This document shows positions 1 to 9,800 of a stretch of 64,000 nucleotides of DNA, piece after piece. Position 1 is the first letter of the stretch; each line of letters begins with the position of its first letter. A program made the position numbers and the translations under genes. The notes under the pieces are model-generated. The model did not search any database. It was not told the origin of the DNA and saw only the letters and a list, made by a program, of their open reading frames with translations. Source of the DNA: Dyadobacter fermentans (lineage in GTDB: Bacteria; Bacteroidota; Bacteroidia; Cytophagales; Spirosomataceae); assembly GCF_019924045.1 (NCBI RefSeq), contig NZ_JAHXBN010000028.1, forward strand, positions 131,174 to 195,173. Direction: 5' to 3'.

Positions 1-1
1 C

Positions 2-1921
2 GGCGGTTACCTCAATACCACAGCCGAGTTTGCCACCCAGGCGATTTCCATATTGCCGGGCAGGGACGATGCCGGTCTCTACCTCGGGCCGATCTACGGC
101 GGGGGCGCCAATACCCGCAATTACGATGGTATCTATACGAAGGAGATCGACGAGGCCATTTTGGCATCCCGCGGCATCGACCGCCACCATTTCGACCGCC
201 GTGGGGGCGGTTCCAACAAGGCCAAGGATGCATTGCTGTTCTTCAACGCCGCCGTTCCGATCCGCCAGAATGCCGAGCTGTACGCATTCGGGGGCATCAG
301 CCACCGCAACTCGCAGTTCACCGCCGTATACCGGCTCCCGGGCTGGACCGAACGCAACAATTCCTTCCTTTACCCCGACGGCTTCCTGCCGGCGATGGAG
401 AATATCATTACCGACAAGTCATTTGCCGTGGGCATTAAAGGCAAAATCCGTGACTGGGACGTCGATATTTCCAATGTGTACGGTAAAAATGATTTCGGGA
501 ATGTGATTACCAATTCGCTAAATGCAAGCCTGGGCCTGAAAACACCCACTACTTTCGATGCAGGTAGCTACAATGCGAGCCAGAATACCGGCAGCATCGA
601 TATCAGCCGCTATTTCCCGAAGGCACTGAAAGGCATCAACGTCGCATTCGGGGCGCAATACCGCGTGGAAACCTATCAGATCATTGCGGGTGAAGAGGCC
701 TCGTATTCCAAAGCCGACCTCCGGACTGTTTACGGCCTCGACACCACGGCTACGGGCATCGTTTATCAAACCAAAGAAGGCAGCATCGGCCTGAACGGGT
801 TGTCGCCCGGCTCGCAGATCCACGCCGGCTTCCGCCCCGAAAACGAGGTGAGCGTGAGCCGCTCGATCTTGGCCGGCTATGCCGATATCGAAGCAAACAT
901 TACCAATAAATGGCTGCTTTCGGGCGCATTGCGGCTCGAAAGCTTCTCCCAGCTCCAAAATGTGACAACCTATAAAGTGGCAACGCGGTACAGCATTACC
1001 GACTGGCTGGGCATCCGTGCTTCGCACAACACGGGCTTCCGCGCACCCGACCTGGCACAGTATTACTACACCGAAACCTCCACCAGTTTCCAACAGGGCC
1101 GTGCCATAGACCAGGTAACCGCCTCCAACCAGAGCGCCGCAACGCGTGCGCTGGGTATTCCTACGCTCACACCTGAAAAATCGAAAGGCTATACGGCAGG
1201 ATTTACGTCCCAGCCATTCCGCAACTTTGAGCTCACGGCGGATGCCTATCTCGTGGATGTAAACAACCGCGTGGGCAATACGGGCAACTTCTCGGCCACG
1301 GATGTCAACCTGCCGAGCGAAGTACGCACGTTGTTCGTACAGACGGGCACTACCCAGGCCAAGTTCTTTTACAACTCGTTCAGCACGCGTACGAAGGGTC
1401 TCGAAATCACCGGGAGCTACCGCACACCGTTCCGCAGCGGCATATTGAGCCTGCTTTTAGGAGCCAATTTTGTCAAAAACGAGGTAACCAAAGTGAACAC
1501 GCCGAAAGGGCTGGAAGCGTACCGTTACATTATCTTCAACGACGGCGAAAAAGCGCGCGTGACTTCGCAGATCCCCGGCCAGAAGATTACGCTACAAGGT
1601 ATTTTCAAGAAAAACCGCCTGACCTACCTCGCACGGGCCGTTTATTTCGGCTCGGTGACCAACGCCTCGGCATTGAATGCGACTTTTCCTAAACCCGACT
1701 ACTTCTATCAAAAACTGAAACCGATATCGGTAGTGGATGCATCGGTATCCTACGCAGTTTCCAGATCGATTCAGGCTACATTGGGGGTGAACAACCTCTT
1801 CAACGAGCTGGGCGACTACTCGGACCCCAAATTGAGTGCCTTGAACAACCCATCGGTGATCGGCATCCAGAACGGCAGTGCCGGTATCCAGCCATTCATC
1901 CGTGTTACCGCAAAACTCTAA
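2..1921 (+). CDS. TonB-dependent outer-membrane receptor, 5' end outside window
   Basis: The reading frame is open from base 2, so the N-terminal plug and signal peptide lie outside the window. The 639 visible residues look like the beta-barrel of a TonB-dependent receptor: alternating aromatic/polar strands, a GRDDAG segment near the plug/barrel border, an NNLFNELGDYS segment close to the end (the usual N-N-L-F/T-N-x-x-Y element of the last strands) and a terminal strand ending in VTAKL. Such receptors import substrates across the outer membrane using TonB-ExbBD energy; the substrate cannot be read here. A DUF4397 lipoprotein follows 4 bases after the stop, so the two are probably co-transcribed. 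No TonB, SusD or anti-sigma gene is visible nearby. Confidence 0.9.
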   Translation, partial: GGYLNTTAEFATQAISILPGRDDAGLYLGPIYGGGANTRNYDGIYTKEIDEAILASRGIDRHHFDRRGGGSNKAKDALLFFNAAVPIRQNAELYAFGGISHRNSQFTAVYRLPGWTERNNSFLYPDGFLPAMENIITDKSFAVGIKGKIRDWDVDISNVYGKNDFGNVITNSLNASLGLKTPTTFDAGSYNASQNTGSIDISRYFPKALKGINVAFGAQYRVETYQIIAGEEASYSKADLRTVYGLDTTATGIVYQTKEGSIGLNGLSPGSQIHAGFRPENEVSVSRSILAGYADIEANITNKWLLSGALRLESFSQLQNVTTYKVATRYSITDWLGIRASHNTGFRAPDLAQYYYTETSTSFQQGRAIDQVTASNQSAATRALGIPTLTPEKSKGYTAGFTSQPFRNFELTADAYLVDVNNRVGNTGNFSATDVNLPSEVRTLFVQTGTTQAKFFYNSFSTRTKGLEITGSYRTPFRSGILSLLLGANFVKNEVTKVNTPKGLEAYRYIIFNDGEKARVTSQIPGQKITLQGIFKKNRLTYLARAVYFGSVTNASALNATFPKPDYFYQKLKPISVVDASVSYAVSRSIQATLGVNNLFNELGDYSDPKLSALNNPSVIGIQNGSAGIQPFIRVTAKL

Positions 1922-1925
1922 TCTC

Positions 1926-2726
1926 ATGAAAACATACCAGCGAATGGCCCATACGGCATTTCAGCTACTCGGCATGATCCCCGCCATTTTCCTCACTTCC
2001 GGCTGCAAAGATACCAGCTACCTCGACGTCGATGCTGCCGACCGGCCCCCGCTCAGTGCCTACATCAGCTTTGTCAATGCCCGCCCGGTCGATACCGGCC
2101 TGTATTTCTGGACTTTCACCGACAAAGTAACGCCCACACCGGTAGCCGTTAACAAGGCCTCTGAATATGTGCCGACCGTGTTTGGTAATGTGCAGATCAA
2201 CTTCACTGAAGGCACCAATACGAGCTACAAAGCTTCCTACCAGTTCGGCAACTCAGCGACATTCACGGCAACAGGCCGCCCTAACGGCCCTATCGCGACT
2301 TTCTACCACACAGTAGTGGCCGCGCGCACCGCCAATAACAAGGCCGATTCGCTGATCCTCTTTTACGACGATCTCAAAGCCCCGGCTACCGGCAAGGCCA
2401 AGCTCCGGTTTATCAACCTTTCACCCGGCGCCGGCACATTGAATGTGGTCCAAAACGGGAAAACGCTCTTCAACCAGGTCGCTTACGGTCGCGCTGCGAA
2501 CTCGGCGCTGACGGGCGAAGCATTGAGCGCCTGGTCGCTCGGACCATTTGAAACCGTCGACGCCGGCACCCTCAACCTCGATTACCTCGATGCTGCCACC
2601 GCCGCAAAAGTGGGAACCGCCAGCCTCCAACTGGAAGCCGGAAAAATATATACGGTCTTCACCCAAGGCCTCCCCAACGCCAAGCCAGCCTTCGGCACGA
2701 GCGTTATCGAACATCCTGTAAAGTAA
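1926..2726 (+). CDS. DUF4397-type lipoprotein
   Basis: A 266-residue predicted lipoprotein. ATG at 1926 is preferred because it opens with MKTYQR, a hydrophobic stretch and a lipobox LTSGC with the acylated cysteine at residue 27; the longer reading from 1878 would put this signal internally and overlap the receptor. The mature part carries two similar segments of about 100 residues; the second begins LRFINLSPGAGTLNV and ends with a GKIYTVFTQG segment, the pattern of DUF4397 immunoglobulin-like repeats. It starts 4 bases after the receptor stop, which suggests a surface or periplasmic partner of that receptor; this is inferred from position. No catalytic motif is visible. Confidence 0.8.
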   Translation: MKTYQRMAHTAFQLLGMIPAIFLTSGCKDTSYLDVDAADRPPLSAYISFVNARPVDTGLYFWTFTDKVTPTPVAVNKASEYVPTVFGNVQINFTEGTNTSYKASYQFGNSATFTATGRPNGPIATFYHTVVAARTANNKADSLILFYDDLKAPATGKAKLRFINLSPGAGTLNVVQNGKTLFNQVAYGRAANSALTGEALSAWSLGPFETVDAGTLNLDYLDAATAAKVGTASLQLEAGKIYTVFTQGLPNAKPAFGTSVIEHPVK

Positions 2727-2743
2727 TGGTGATTGGACAAGAT

Positions 2744-2776
2744 AAAGCCGCACTGCCGATGGTGGTGCGGCTTTTT
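2744..2776 (+). terminator. Rho-independent terminator after the DUF4397 gene
   Basis: A perfect 10-bp stem, AAAGCCGCAC paired with GTGCGGCTTT, closes an 11-base loop and is followed by more T residues. It lies 17 bases past the DUF4397 stop and ends the receptor/lipoprotein unit. It also lies just beyond the 3' end of the broken PIN gene on the other strand. Confidence 0.85.
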
Positions 2777-2790
2777 GTGGTGCGAGCCCG

Positions 2791-2996
2791 CTATTCCAAA
2801 ACGACGACCTTCAATTTTGAAAGCGGGGCAATTCTCCTGAAATCAGACTTATTGAAAGTGTATAATTCATTGCAATGCCGCTCGGCGATTGCGGTGTGGA
2901 GGCAATCGTTGATGTGCTGGAAGCCCATGTTCTTGCATAGCGAATATCCTGAGGAACCAGGAAGTGAACCAACACATCTGTGTCGAGGTAAATCAT
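2791..2996 (-). pseudogene. PIN-domain toxin remnant, internally deleted and frameshifted
   Basis: The minus strand starts MIYLDTDVLVHFLVPQD, the first beta strand of a PIN ribonuclease with its first acidic residue (Asp5 or Asp7), then the frame reads nonsense. In another minus frame, from about 2945 down to the TAG at 2791-2793, the sequence resumes as a PIN C-terminus: GFQHINDCLHTAIAERHC, then ELYTFNKSDF and a final KVVVLE. About 70 residues of a usual 130-residue VapC-like protein, including the central catalytic Glu region, are missing at the junction. The ATG overlaps the antitoxin stop as ATGA, the normal toxin-antitoxin arrangement. The toxin should be inactive. The deletion is seen in sequence; the family assignment rests on motifs. 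Confidence 0.8.
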
Positions 2997-3226
2997 AGAT
3001 TCACCTCGTCTGCAAGCTTAGAAATATCAATGCTGGGATCGACCTTAAAATCTTTGAACTCTTCTCGTAGCGCCATTAAAGATCGATAAAGGTCCTGCTG
3101 AGGCGTGTCGTTGGGCTTCACATCCTCTACAACGACTTTGATCTCCTTATCGCCAAATAGTTTTCTCAGCGTATCGAGAAACCCCGGAGTGAGGTTTGAG
3201 GCATTTAATTGAAAAGTGTGCTGCAT
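2993..3226 (-). CDS. Antitoxin of a decayed PIN toxin-antitoxin pair
   Basis: A 77-residue acidic protein that reads continuously and ends at a TGA overlapping the toxin start codon (ATGA). The first part (MQHTFQLNASNLTPGFLDTL) resembles the short beta strand plus helix of small Bacteroidota antitoxins partnered with PIN toxins; the C-terminal half is rich in Asp/Glu/Lys and probably forms the toxin-wrapping helix. It is intact although the partner toxin is broken, so it is an orphan antitoxin here. It would normally repress its own operon; no operator was identified in the 100 bases upstream. The role comes mainly from its coupling to the PIN fragment. Confidence 0.7.
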   Translation of the reverse strand: MQHTFQLNASNLTPGFLDTLRKLFGDKEIKVVVEDVKPNDTPQQDLYRSLMALREEFKDFKVDPSIDISKLADEVNL

Positions 3227-3327
3227 AGCTTTCAGGAATTGCTGTTCTCAAAATTAACAATTCCTGAAAATCATTGCAACCCGTGCCGGCAGGTAATCCG
3301 ATGGATAAATGGGAAATGATCAGAAGG

Positions 3328-3717
3328 TCACGCCACTGAAAGCATCCGTCTGCTAAGCGCGCTCACGCGGATGCCTTTCAGATATTTCGTGCGTTCCTCT
3401 ATTTCGTTTTGATAGCGGAAAGTATATCCCGGGCCGGCTGCTCGCTTGAACTCGCGGGTGACTTCCCTGATTTGCTTGCGTGAGATACCGCTGTATTCGA
3501 GTTGCAACAGCTGGGAACGTTCCGGGGTCGACTTTTTGAGTTTCCAGTATTGCGGATGGTTCGGCCCGATCGGCTCGCGGAAGTCGGTGTCGTGTTTTTC
3601 GCGGATGAGAAACTCGTAGTCGATGATGATTTCGTTGCGGTTGCGGGCCACCTGCCCTCTCACGATGATCTTCGCCTCCCGGCCTACACTCAAATGAAAT
3701 GTCTTTTCTAATACCAT
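3328..3717 (-). CDS. Conserved-looking hypothetical protein, 129 aa
   Basis: I do not recognise this family. The protein is soluble and highly charged, with no signal peptide or membrane segment. It opens MVLEKTFHLSVGREAKIIVRGQ, predicted as beta strands, and the rest has basic helices around REVTREFKRAAG and ERTKYLKGIR. The run of strands followed by basic helices could suit a nucleic-acid- or protein-binding role, but this is not established. The open frame, Bacteroidota-like codon use and ATG start support a real gene. It stands alone between the antitoxin gene and the divergent sulfatase. A minus-strand TTACTTTG near 3825 is one base from the -7 consensus and could be its promoter. Confidence 0.6.
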   Translation of the reverse strand: MVLEKTFHLSVGREAKIIVRGQVARNRNEIIIDYEFLIREKHDTDFREPIGPNHPQYWKLKKSTPERSQLLQLEYSGISRKQIREVTREFKRAAGPGYTFRYQNEIEERTKYLKGIRVSALSRRMLSVA

Positions 3718-3956
3718 GATGGTTTCCAGTTTAATAGGAGTTGACGCCCTCTAATTCCAAATTCCATTCCAGCAACAGGTGGTTTACTGCGGAATTATTT
3801 AGTCTACTTATCATATAGACAAAGTAAGTTTAAAATTATCACTCTTCAAAGCCTTGGCAGCAAAAGTTCATTCCGCACATTAGACAATTGGTTTTGTACA
3901 TCAAATTTCCCGATCTTCCCGCATTCTTAATTCCTTACCCCGATCCATTTAGTCCA

Positions 3957-5522
3957 ATGAACACCCGCTTTACCGCGTGGCAGTACTATGCAATCATACT
4001 GGCCGCGCTTCTCCTGAACTACCCCACTCTGGGGCAATCTCCATCCAAAAGCAAGCCTAATATCATCGTTTTTCTCGTCGACGACATGGGCTGGCAGGAC
4101 ACTTCCGTGCCGTTCTGGAACAAGACCACCGATTTCAACCGTCGCTATCATACACCCAACATGGAACGGCTGGCACGCGAGGGCATGAAGTTCACGAACG
4201 CCTATGCAATGCCCGTGTGTACGCCTACCCGCGTGAGCCTGATCACGGGCGTAAATGCGGCCCACACCCGCGTAACGCACTGGACATCGCCCGACAAGAA
4301 CAAGAATACCGACTATGCCGACACCGCGCTTAATGCGGTCGACTGGAATATCAACGGTTTCAGCCCGGTTTCCGGCGTGGAACATACTTTTCATGCCACT
4401 GCGCTGCCCGAAGTGCTGCGCCAGAACGGCTACTACACCGTGCACAGCGGCAAGGCGCATTTTGGTTCAGAGGGAACGCCTGGCGCTGATCCCCTCCATG
4501 CAGGGTTTGATATCAATATCGCGGGAAGTTCGATCGGGCATCCGGCTAGCTACTCGGGCCGGGCTAACTACGACAGTCCTGCCAACGGAAAACCCAACCG
4601 CAATGCCGTGCCCGGTTTGGAAGCCTACCACGGCACCGACACCTTCCTGAGCGACGCGATCACCATCGAGGCCCTCAAAGCGATCGGGAAGCCCGTAGCC
4701 GACAAGAAGCCGTTCTTCCTCTACCTGGCCCATTATGCGGTACACGTGCCGCTTACCGCTGACCCACGTTTTTTGAACAAATACCTCCAAGCTGGTCTGG
4801 ACAGCACCGAGGCCAAATACGCCGCATTGCTCGAAGGCATGGACAAGAGCCTCGGCGACGTGCTCCGTTACCTGGACGAGAAGAAAATCTCGGACAATAC
4901 CGTAGTACTTTTTATGTCGGACAATGGCGGCCTGAGCATTACACCGGCACGCGGCGGAAAAGCCTGGACGCACAACCTTCCCCTGAAAGCGGGGAAAGGG
5001 TCGGTCTACGAAGGCGGTATCCGCGAGCCGATGCTGGTAAAATGGCCTGGTGTGGTTAAAGCCGGCACGGTGGCCGATCAATATGTGATCGTGGAGGATT
5101 TTTACCCGACCATCCTTGATATCGCAGGCGTAAGAAATGCGAAAACCGTTCAGAAAATAGATGGAAAGACATTTTTGCCGATTCTGAAAAACCCGGCATT
5201 CAAAGATGACGAACGGGGGCTCGTGTGGCATCATCCCAATCGATGGATCGCCGCGGAGGGGCCGAACATCCACTATGCAAGCGCATTCAGGCAGGGCGAC
5301 TGGAAACTGATCTACGATTACCGGCAGGCTAAACTGGAACTTTACAACCTCCGCAATGATATCGGTGAAGAGCATGATCTCGCCGCGTCCAATCCTTCAA
5401 AGGTAAAAGAGCTGGCTACGCTCCTTACCCGCCAACTAAAAGCCTGGAATGCGCAATGGCCTACTTTCAAGACGACGGGCAAGCCGGTACCTTTTCCCGA
5501 CGAGCTGGTAGCGAAACAATAG
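3957..5522 (+). CDS. Exported sulfatase (family S1, formylglycine type)
   Basis: A 521-residue sulfatase. ATG 3957 gives a signal peptide (MNTRFTAWQYY, hydrophobic core, cleavage near TLGQ), whereas the longer frame from 3888 begins at TTG with no signal. The N-terminal metal site is NIIVFLVDDMGWQD (Asp42, Asp43). The catalytic segment is CTPTR with Cys88, the residue converted to formylglycine in C-x-P-S/T-R sulfatases. LFMSDNGG supplies the later Asp-Asn metal ligands, and GGKAWTHN and GKGSVYEGGIREP are typical of Bacteroidota S1 enzymes. It should hydrolyse sulfate esters, probably of sulfated glycans, in the periplasm or at the surface; the substrate is unknown. No formylglycine-generating enzyme or glycan-utilisation locus is adjacent. 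Confidence 0.93.
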   Translation: MNTRFTAWQYYAIILAALLLNYPTLGQSPSKSKPNIIVFLVDDMGWQDTSVPFWNKTTDFNRRYHTPNMERLAREGMKFTNAYAMPVCTPTRVSLITGVNAAHTRVTHWTSPDKNKNTDYADTALNAVDWNINGFSPVSGVEHTFHATALPEVLRQNGYYTVHSGKAHFGSEGTPGADPLHAGFDINIAGSSIGHPASYSGRANYDSPANGKPNRNAVPGLEAYHGTDTFLSDAITIEALKAIGKPVADKKPFFLYLAHYAVHVPLTADPRFLNKYLQAGLDSTEAKYAALLEGMDKSLGDVLRYLDEKKISDNTVVLFMSDNGGLSITPARGGKAWTHNLPLKAGKGSVYEGGIREPMLVKWPGVVKAGTVADQYVIVEDFYPTILDIAGVRNAKTVQKIDGKTFLPILKNPAFKDDERGLVWHHPNRWIAAEGPNIHYASAFRQGDWKLIYDYRQAKLELYNLRNDIGEEHDLAASNPSKVKELATLLTRQLKAWNAQWPTFKTTGKPVPFPDELVAKQ

Positions 5523-5537
5523 CACAAGTCCTAAAAC

Positions 5538-5571
5538 AAAACACCTCCCAGGAAGCCCCGGGAGGTGTTTT
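5538..5571 (+). terminator. Bidirectional terminator between sulfatase and efflux operon
   Basis: AAAACACCTCCC pairs with GGGAGGTGTTTT across a 10-base loop. There is a T tract after it on the plus strand and, read on the minus strand, GTGTTTTGTTTT follows the stem. It can therefore end both the sulfatase transcript and the converging metal-efflux operon. Confidence 0.85.
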
Positions 5572-5670
5572 CGCTTTACTCAACGTGTACAAAAGATTGT
5601 ACATCCAATGCACATGAAAATATAATGCCTGTGCGCATTAATGTCATACAAAATCTGAGCAAACGGCTGA

Positions 5671-6834
5671 CTATCCTTCATCATCGGTATTTTTCATCTT
5701 CATCAGCAACGAGTACGCATTGCGGATCACAACCTTCGATCCGGTATCGAGCCCTGCTCCGTTAATTTGCTGAAAGCCGTCCCTGACTGTCCCGGGCTCG
5801 ATTTCCACCATCTCGAAATTACCCGACCCGCGCTCCACGAATACGAACGACTTATTCTCCCAGCGAACCACCGCGTCTTCGGGAACGGTCAACGCTTTTT
5901 TTCGCTCAACCGACACCTCGCCGTTCATGAACATACCTGGCACAAGCGCTGCGCTGTACTGGTCGAAATGGCAATGCACTTCTGCCATTCTGTCATCCGT
6001 CAGGCTTTTTCCAATCAGGATAATTTCCGCGTTGAATTTCTTCGAAGGGTCCGCATTGGCGTAGGCCGTAACCTGTTGGCCGACCGACAGTGCATTCAAG
6101 TCTTTTTCAAACACGCTCAGTGCCAGATGAATATCCTTAGGATCCACGAGTTCGAAAAGCATATCCGTAGGCGATGTGTATTTTCCGACATTTACATTCA
6201 CCCTCGAAACAAACCCGTTGATCGGCGAGAGAATGGGGACGGTTTTGGAAATATTGTCCGGATTGAGCTTTTGAGGTGCTATCCCGATCACTTCCAGTTT
6301 TCGGGCCAGCGCATTCATCAAAATGCGTTCCGTTTCCATTTCCGCCTTTGCCTGCTGGTAGACCTTGTCGCTGGCAGCCTTGCTTTGGTTCAGGTCCTTC
6401 TGGCGCGCATACTCATTTTCGGCGAGCTCAAATTTGGCGCGCGCCGTGAGGTAATCCTGTTGGAGCTGGATGAATTGCATATCCTCCAATTCGGCGAGTA
6501 CCTGTCCTTTCCTGACCCGCATTCCCGGTAACATTTTGGTAGATTTAAGGTAACCACCCAGGGGAAAACTCAGACTGATGGTGCTTTGCGGCGGCACATC
6601 GATCTTGCCTTGCAGCGTGAGCTTTCCGGATATATTTTTCAACACCGGGTTGCCCACTTCGATCCCCACATTGCGAATTTGTTTTGAATCGAATGATACC
6701 AGCCGCGTAACGGTTTCTGCCGTTGCGACGGTATCCGGTGCAGACGGCTGGCTGACCGAGTGCTGCTCTCCGCCAGGGCCGCCGCAAGAGAAGCTGGCCC
6801 ATAGCACGACGGATATTAAGATGTATGTTTTCAT
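5671..6834 (-). CDS. Efflux RND periplasmic adaptor lipoprotein (CzcB/CusB type)
   Basis: A 387-residue membrane-fusion protein. The start MKTYILISVVLWASFSCGG has a lipobox-like end with Cys17, so it is probably anchored in the inner membrane by lipid. The order is: beta-sandwich half (LGGYLKSTKMLPGMRVRKGQ), a helical hairpin at about residues 120-185, the second sandwich half (ILSPINGFVSRVNVNVGKY), then a beta-barrel (ALSVFEKDLNALSVGQQVTAY) and a membrane-proximal domain. It bridges the pump to the outer-membrane channel. It starts 3 bases after the stop of the CzcA-TolC fusion and is the last gene of that operon. VHCHF is a possible metal-contact patch, but this is a guess. Confidence 0.9.
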   Translation of the reverse strand: MKTYILISVVLWASFSCGGPGGEQHSVSQPSAPDTVATAETVTRLVSFDSKQIRNVGIEVGNPVLKNISGKLTLQGKIDVPPQSTISLSFPLGGYLKSTKMLPGMRVRKGQVLAELEDMQFIQLQQDYLTARAKFELAENEYARQKDLNQSKAASDKVYQQAKAEMETERILMNALARKLEVIGIAPQKLNPDNISKTVPILSPINGFVSRVNVNVGKYTSPTDMLFELVDPKDIHLALSVFEKDLNALSVGQQVTAYANADPSKKFNAEIILIGKSLTDDRMAEVHCHFDQYSAALVPGMFMNGEVSVERKKALTVPEDAVVRWENKSFVFVERGSGNFEMVEIEPGTVRDGFQQINGAGLDTGSKVVIRNAYSLLMKMKNTDDEG

Positions 6835-6837
6835 ATC

Positions 6838-9800
6838 TTATTGATTGTTCAAATGGAGTAACTGGATCACGGCCTCATTATAGCTGCCCAGCGCATTTAC
6901 ATATTCGCTTTTAATGGCAATGGACTGCCCTGCAAGAATCACCCATTGCAGGTAGTCGATTTCCCCGGCCACAAATTGCCGGTCGGCGACGGTGATGATC
7001 GTTTCTGCATTGGGTAGGCCCTGCTGTTCGTAGTAGCGCAGGTTTTCGGCAAATTTCCGGACTTGCTCCTGCGCATTGCGCCATTCCGAGCGCAATCGCC
7101 GGCCGGTAAGCTCGGCATCGTTTTGCGCGCGCATCCACTCGATGCGTGCGGCGGCGATCTGGGCGGTATGGGCCTTGAAAAAGATCGGAATATTAATCCC
7201 CAGGCCATAGTAGCCAAAGCGGTCTTTCGCCGTCAGGTTCACTTCCTGTCCATTCAGCAACTGCGTGCCGCGCAGGCTCTGGTTGTTGTAAGCCGCGGAA
7301 AATTCCGGAAGCATTTTGGATTTCTCAGTCCGGTAACGAAAGTACGCCGACTGCGTGAGCTGCCTGCCGATCTCTATCTGAGGCAAATCCTGCACGCCGT
7401 CCAATACGGGGAGATTTGGCGCGGTAATGCGCGGCGTGATCCATTGCGGCGTGTAGCTCAATGAGTCCTGCAACCAGAAATTGAAGCGTTCGAGCACCAT
7501 CCCCAGGTCGTTCCGCACGAGGTTGAGCTGGTTGGCGATTTGCTGTTTCTGTGAGCTGGCAGCTGTTTTTTCAAGTACATTGGAGGCGCCACGCTCGAAA
7601 CGGAGATTGGATTTGCTTTCAAAACCGGTGAAAATGCTGTCGGCATAGAGCAGCAGTTTCTCTCGCTCTTTCAACACGGCATATTCATAAAATACCTGTC
7701 GCACGCCTGTCCGCACTTCCTGCTCGCTGAGCCTCGTCCGGGCCTGTGCCGCAAGATAGTCGGCTTCGCGGGCTTTGCGCTGGTTGCTGTACACCGAAGG
7801 GAAAGCAATCGTCTGCGTAATGCCGATGCGCATGTCGTTATTCGGGCTATTGAACTTGCCATAATCGGCGCTGATACCCGTTTTGGCGATATCAAACGCG
7901 CTGCCCCGCTGCTTATCCGCAGCCTGCTCTCCAAGCCTGCTTCCTTTGATGCTCCGGTTATGTGCCAATGCTTTCTGCACCGCTTCATCGAGGCTTACCG
8001 GGCTGTTTTGAGCTTGCGCCATGTTGGCAAATACGAGCAAAAGGCCCATCACAGCGGCGACAATGCGTGGCTTCATCTCCGGCTTATTTTTTGAATTGAA
8101 CAACAAATACAAGGCTGGCAACACAAACAATGTGAGTAAGGTCGCCGTCACCAAGCCGCCGATGACCACGGTAGCCAGCGGGCGCTGCACTTCGGCCCCG
8201 GCCCCATTGCTGACGGCCATCGGCAGAAAACCGAGTGACGCAACGGCGGCCGTCATCAATACCGGGCGTAACCGGTTGCGGGTGCCCGTCATGACCAACT
8301 CCAATGCATCGGTAATGCGGCCTTCGTTTTTGATGCGGTTAAATTCGGAGATCAACACGATCCCGTTCAATACCGCCACACCGAATAGCGCGATGAAGCC
8401 CACACCCGCCGAAATGCTGAAAGGCATCCCGCGCATGGCCAATGCGAACACGCCGCCAATGGCCGACAGCGGAATGGCCGTGTAAATGAGCGCGCCATCT
8501 TTCACGGACGAGAACGTGAAATAAAGCATCATGAAAATCAGCAGAAGTGCTACCGGCACCGCGATTCCCAGCCGGGCCTTTGCCTGCTGCAAGTTTTCGA
8601 ATGCGCCGCCATAGGTAATGGAGTAGCCGCTTTCGAACTTGATTTTCGCTTCGACCTTCTGCTGCAACTCTTCCACGATCGACTGCACATCACGCCCACG
8701 CACATTGAACCCCACAATAATGCGGCGGCGCGTGTCTTCGCGCTGGATCTGGTTCGGGCCCTCTATCTCGCGTACGGATGCGACCTGGCCGAGCGGTATC
8801 TGCAAACCTCCGGGCGTAGACACGAGCAGGTTCTGCACATCGGCAATGCTCTTACGGCCTTCCGCTCCCACACGCACCACGAGGTCGAAGCGCTTTTCGC
8901 CCTCATAAATCTGCCCGGCGGCCGCGCCTGCAAATGCCACGTTGATGGTTTTGTTAAGGTCGTCGATATTCAAACCATATTTGGCAATCTCGGCGCGATT
9001 GAAATCGATTACGATCTGCGGCATACCCGTCACTTCCTCCACGTACCAGTCGGCTGTGCCGTCCACGCGCCGGGCGATCTGGCCAAGCTGGTCGGCATAG
9101 GCCGCCAGTTTGTTAAGGTCTTCCCCGAATATCTTGCAAACCACGTCCTGCTTCGCGCCGGTCATCAACTCGTTGAAACGCATCTGTACCGGATACTGGA
9201 ACCCAGTCGTTACACCAGGCACGACTTCCTGCGCCGTAGCGGCCATTTTGGTGGCCAGTTCGGGAAAAGTTTTGGCATGGGTCCATTCCGATTTGTCTTT
9301 CAAAACAATGATCATATCCCCGCCCTCGATCGGCATCGGGTCGGTGGGGATTTCGGCGCTGCCTATGCGCGACACGACTTCAATCACTTCCGGATAATCC
9401 TTTTTCAACCGGTCGGAAATGCGGTTGATCGCATCGATGGTGGTACTGAGGTTGGTTCCTACCAAAAGGCGCGTTTCCGTAGCGAAATCCCCCTCTTCCA
9501 GCTGCGGAATAAATTCCCCTCCCATTTGGCTGAAAATCAGCACCGCACCACCGAAAAGCACAAATGCACCCGCCACCATCGCGCGCTTGAAGCGCAATGC
9601 CCGCGCGAGCACCCGCTCATACGCGCGCTCGATCTTTTCCATCATCCTGTCGGACCAATTCGGCGTACGGCTGATCTTCTTGCTGATCAGCAGTGAGCTG
9701 ATCATCGGCACATAGGTTAGCGACAAAATGAAAGCACCCAGGATCGCGAACGCGACGGTTTGCGCCATAGGTTTGAACATCTTGCCTTCAATTCCCGAAA

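Noticed and set aside
2726..2998. Plus-strand 90-codon frame overlapping the DUF4397 stop
   Set aside because: It lies antisense to the PIN remnant, crosses a strong terminator and has no protein-like pattern.
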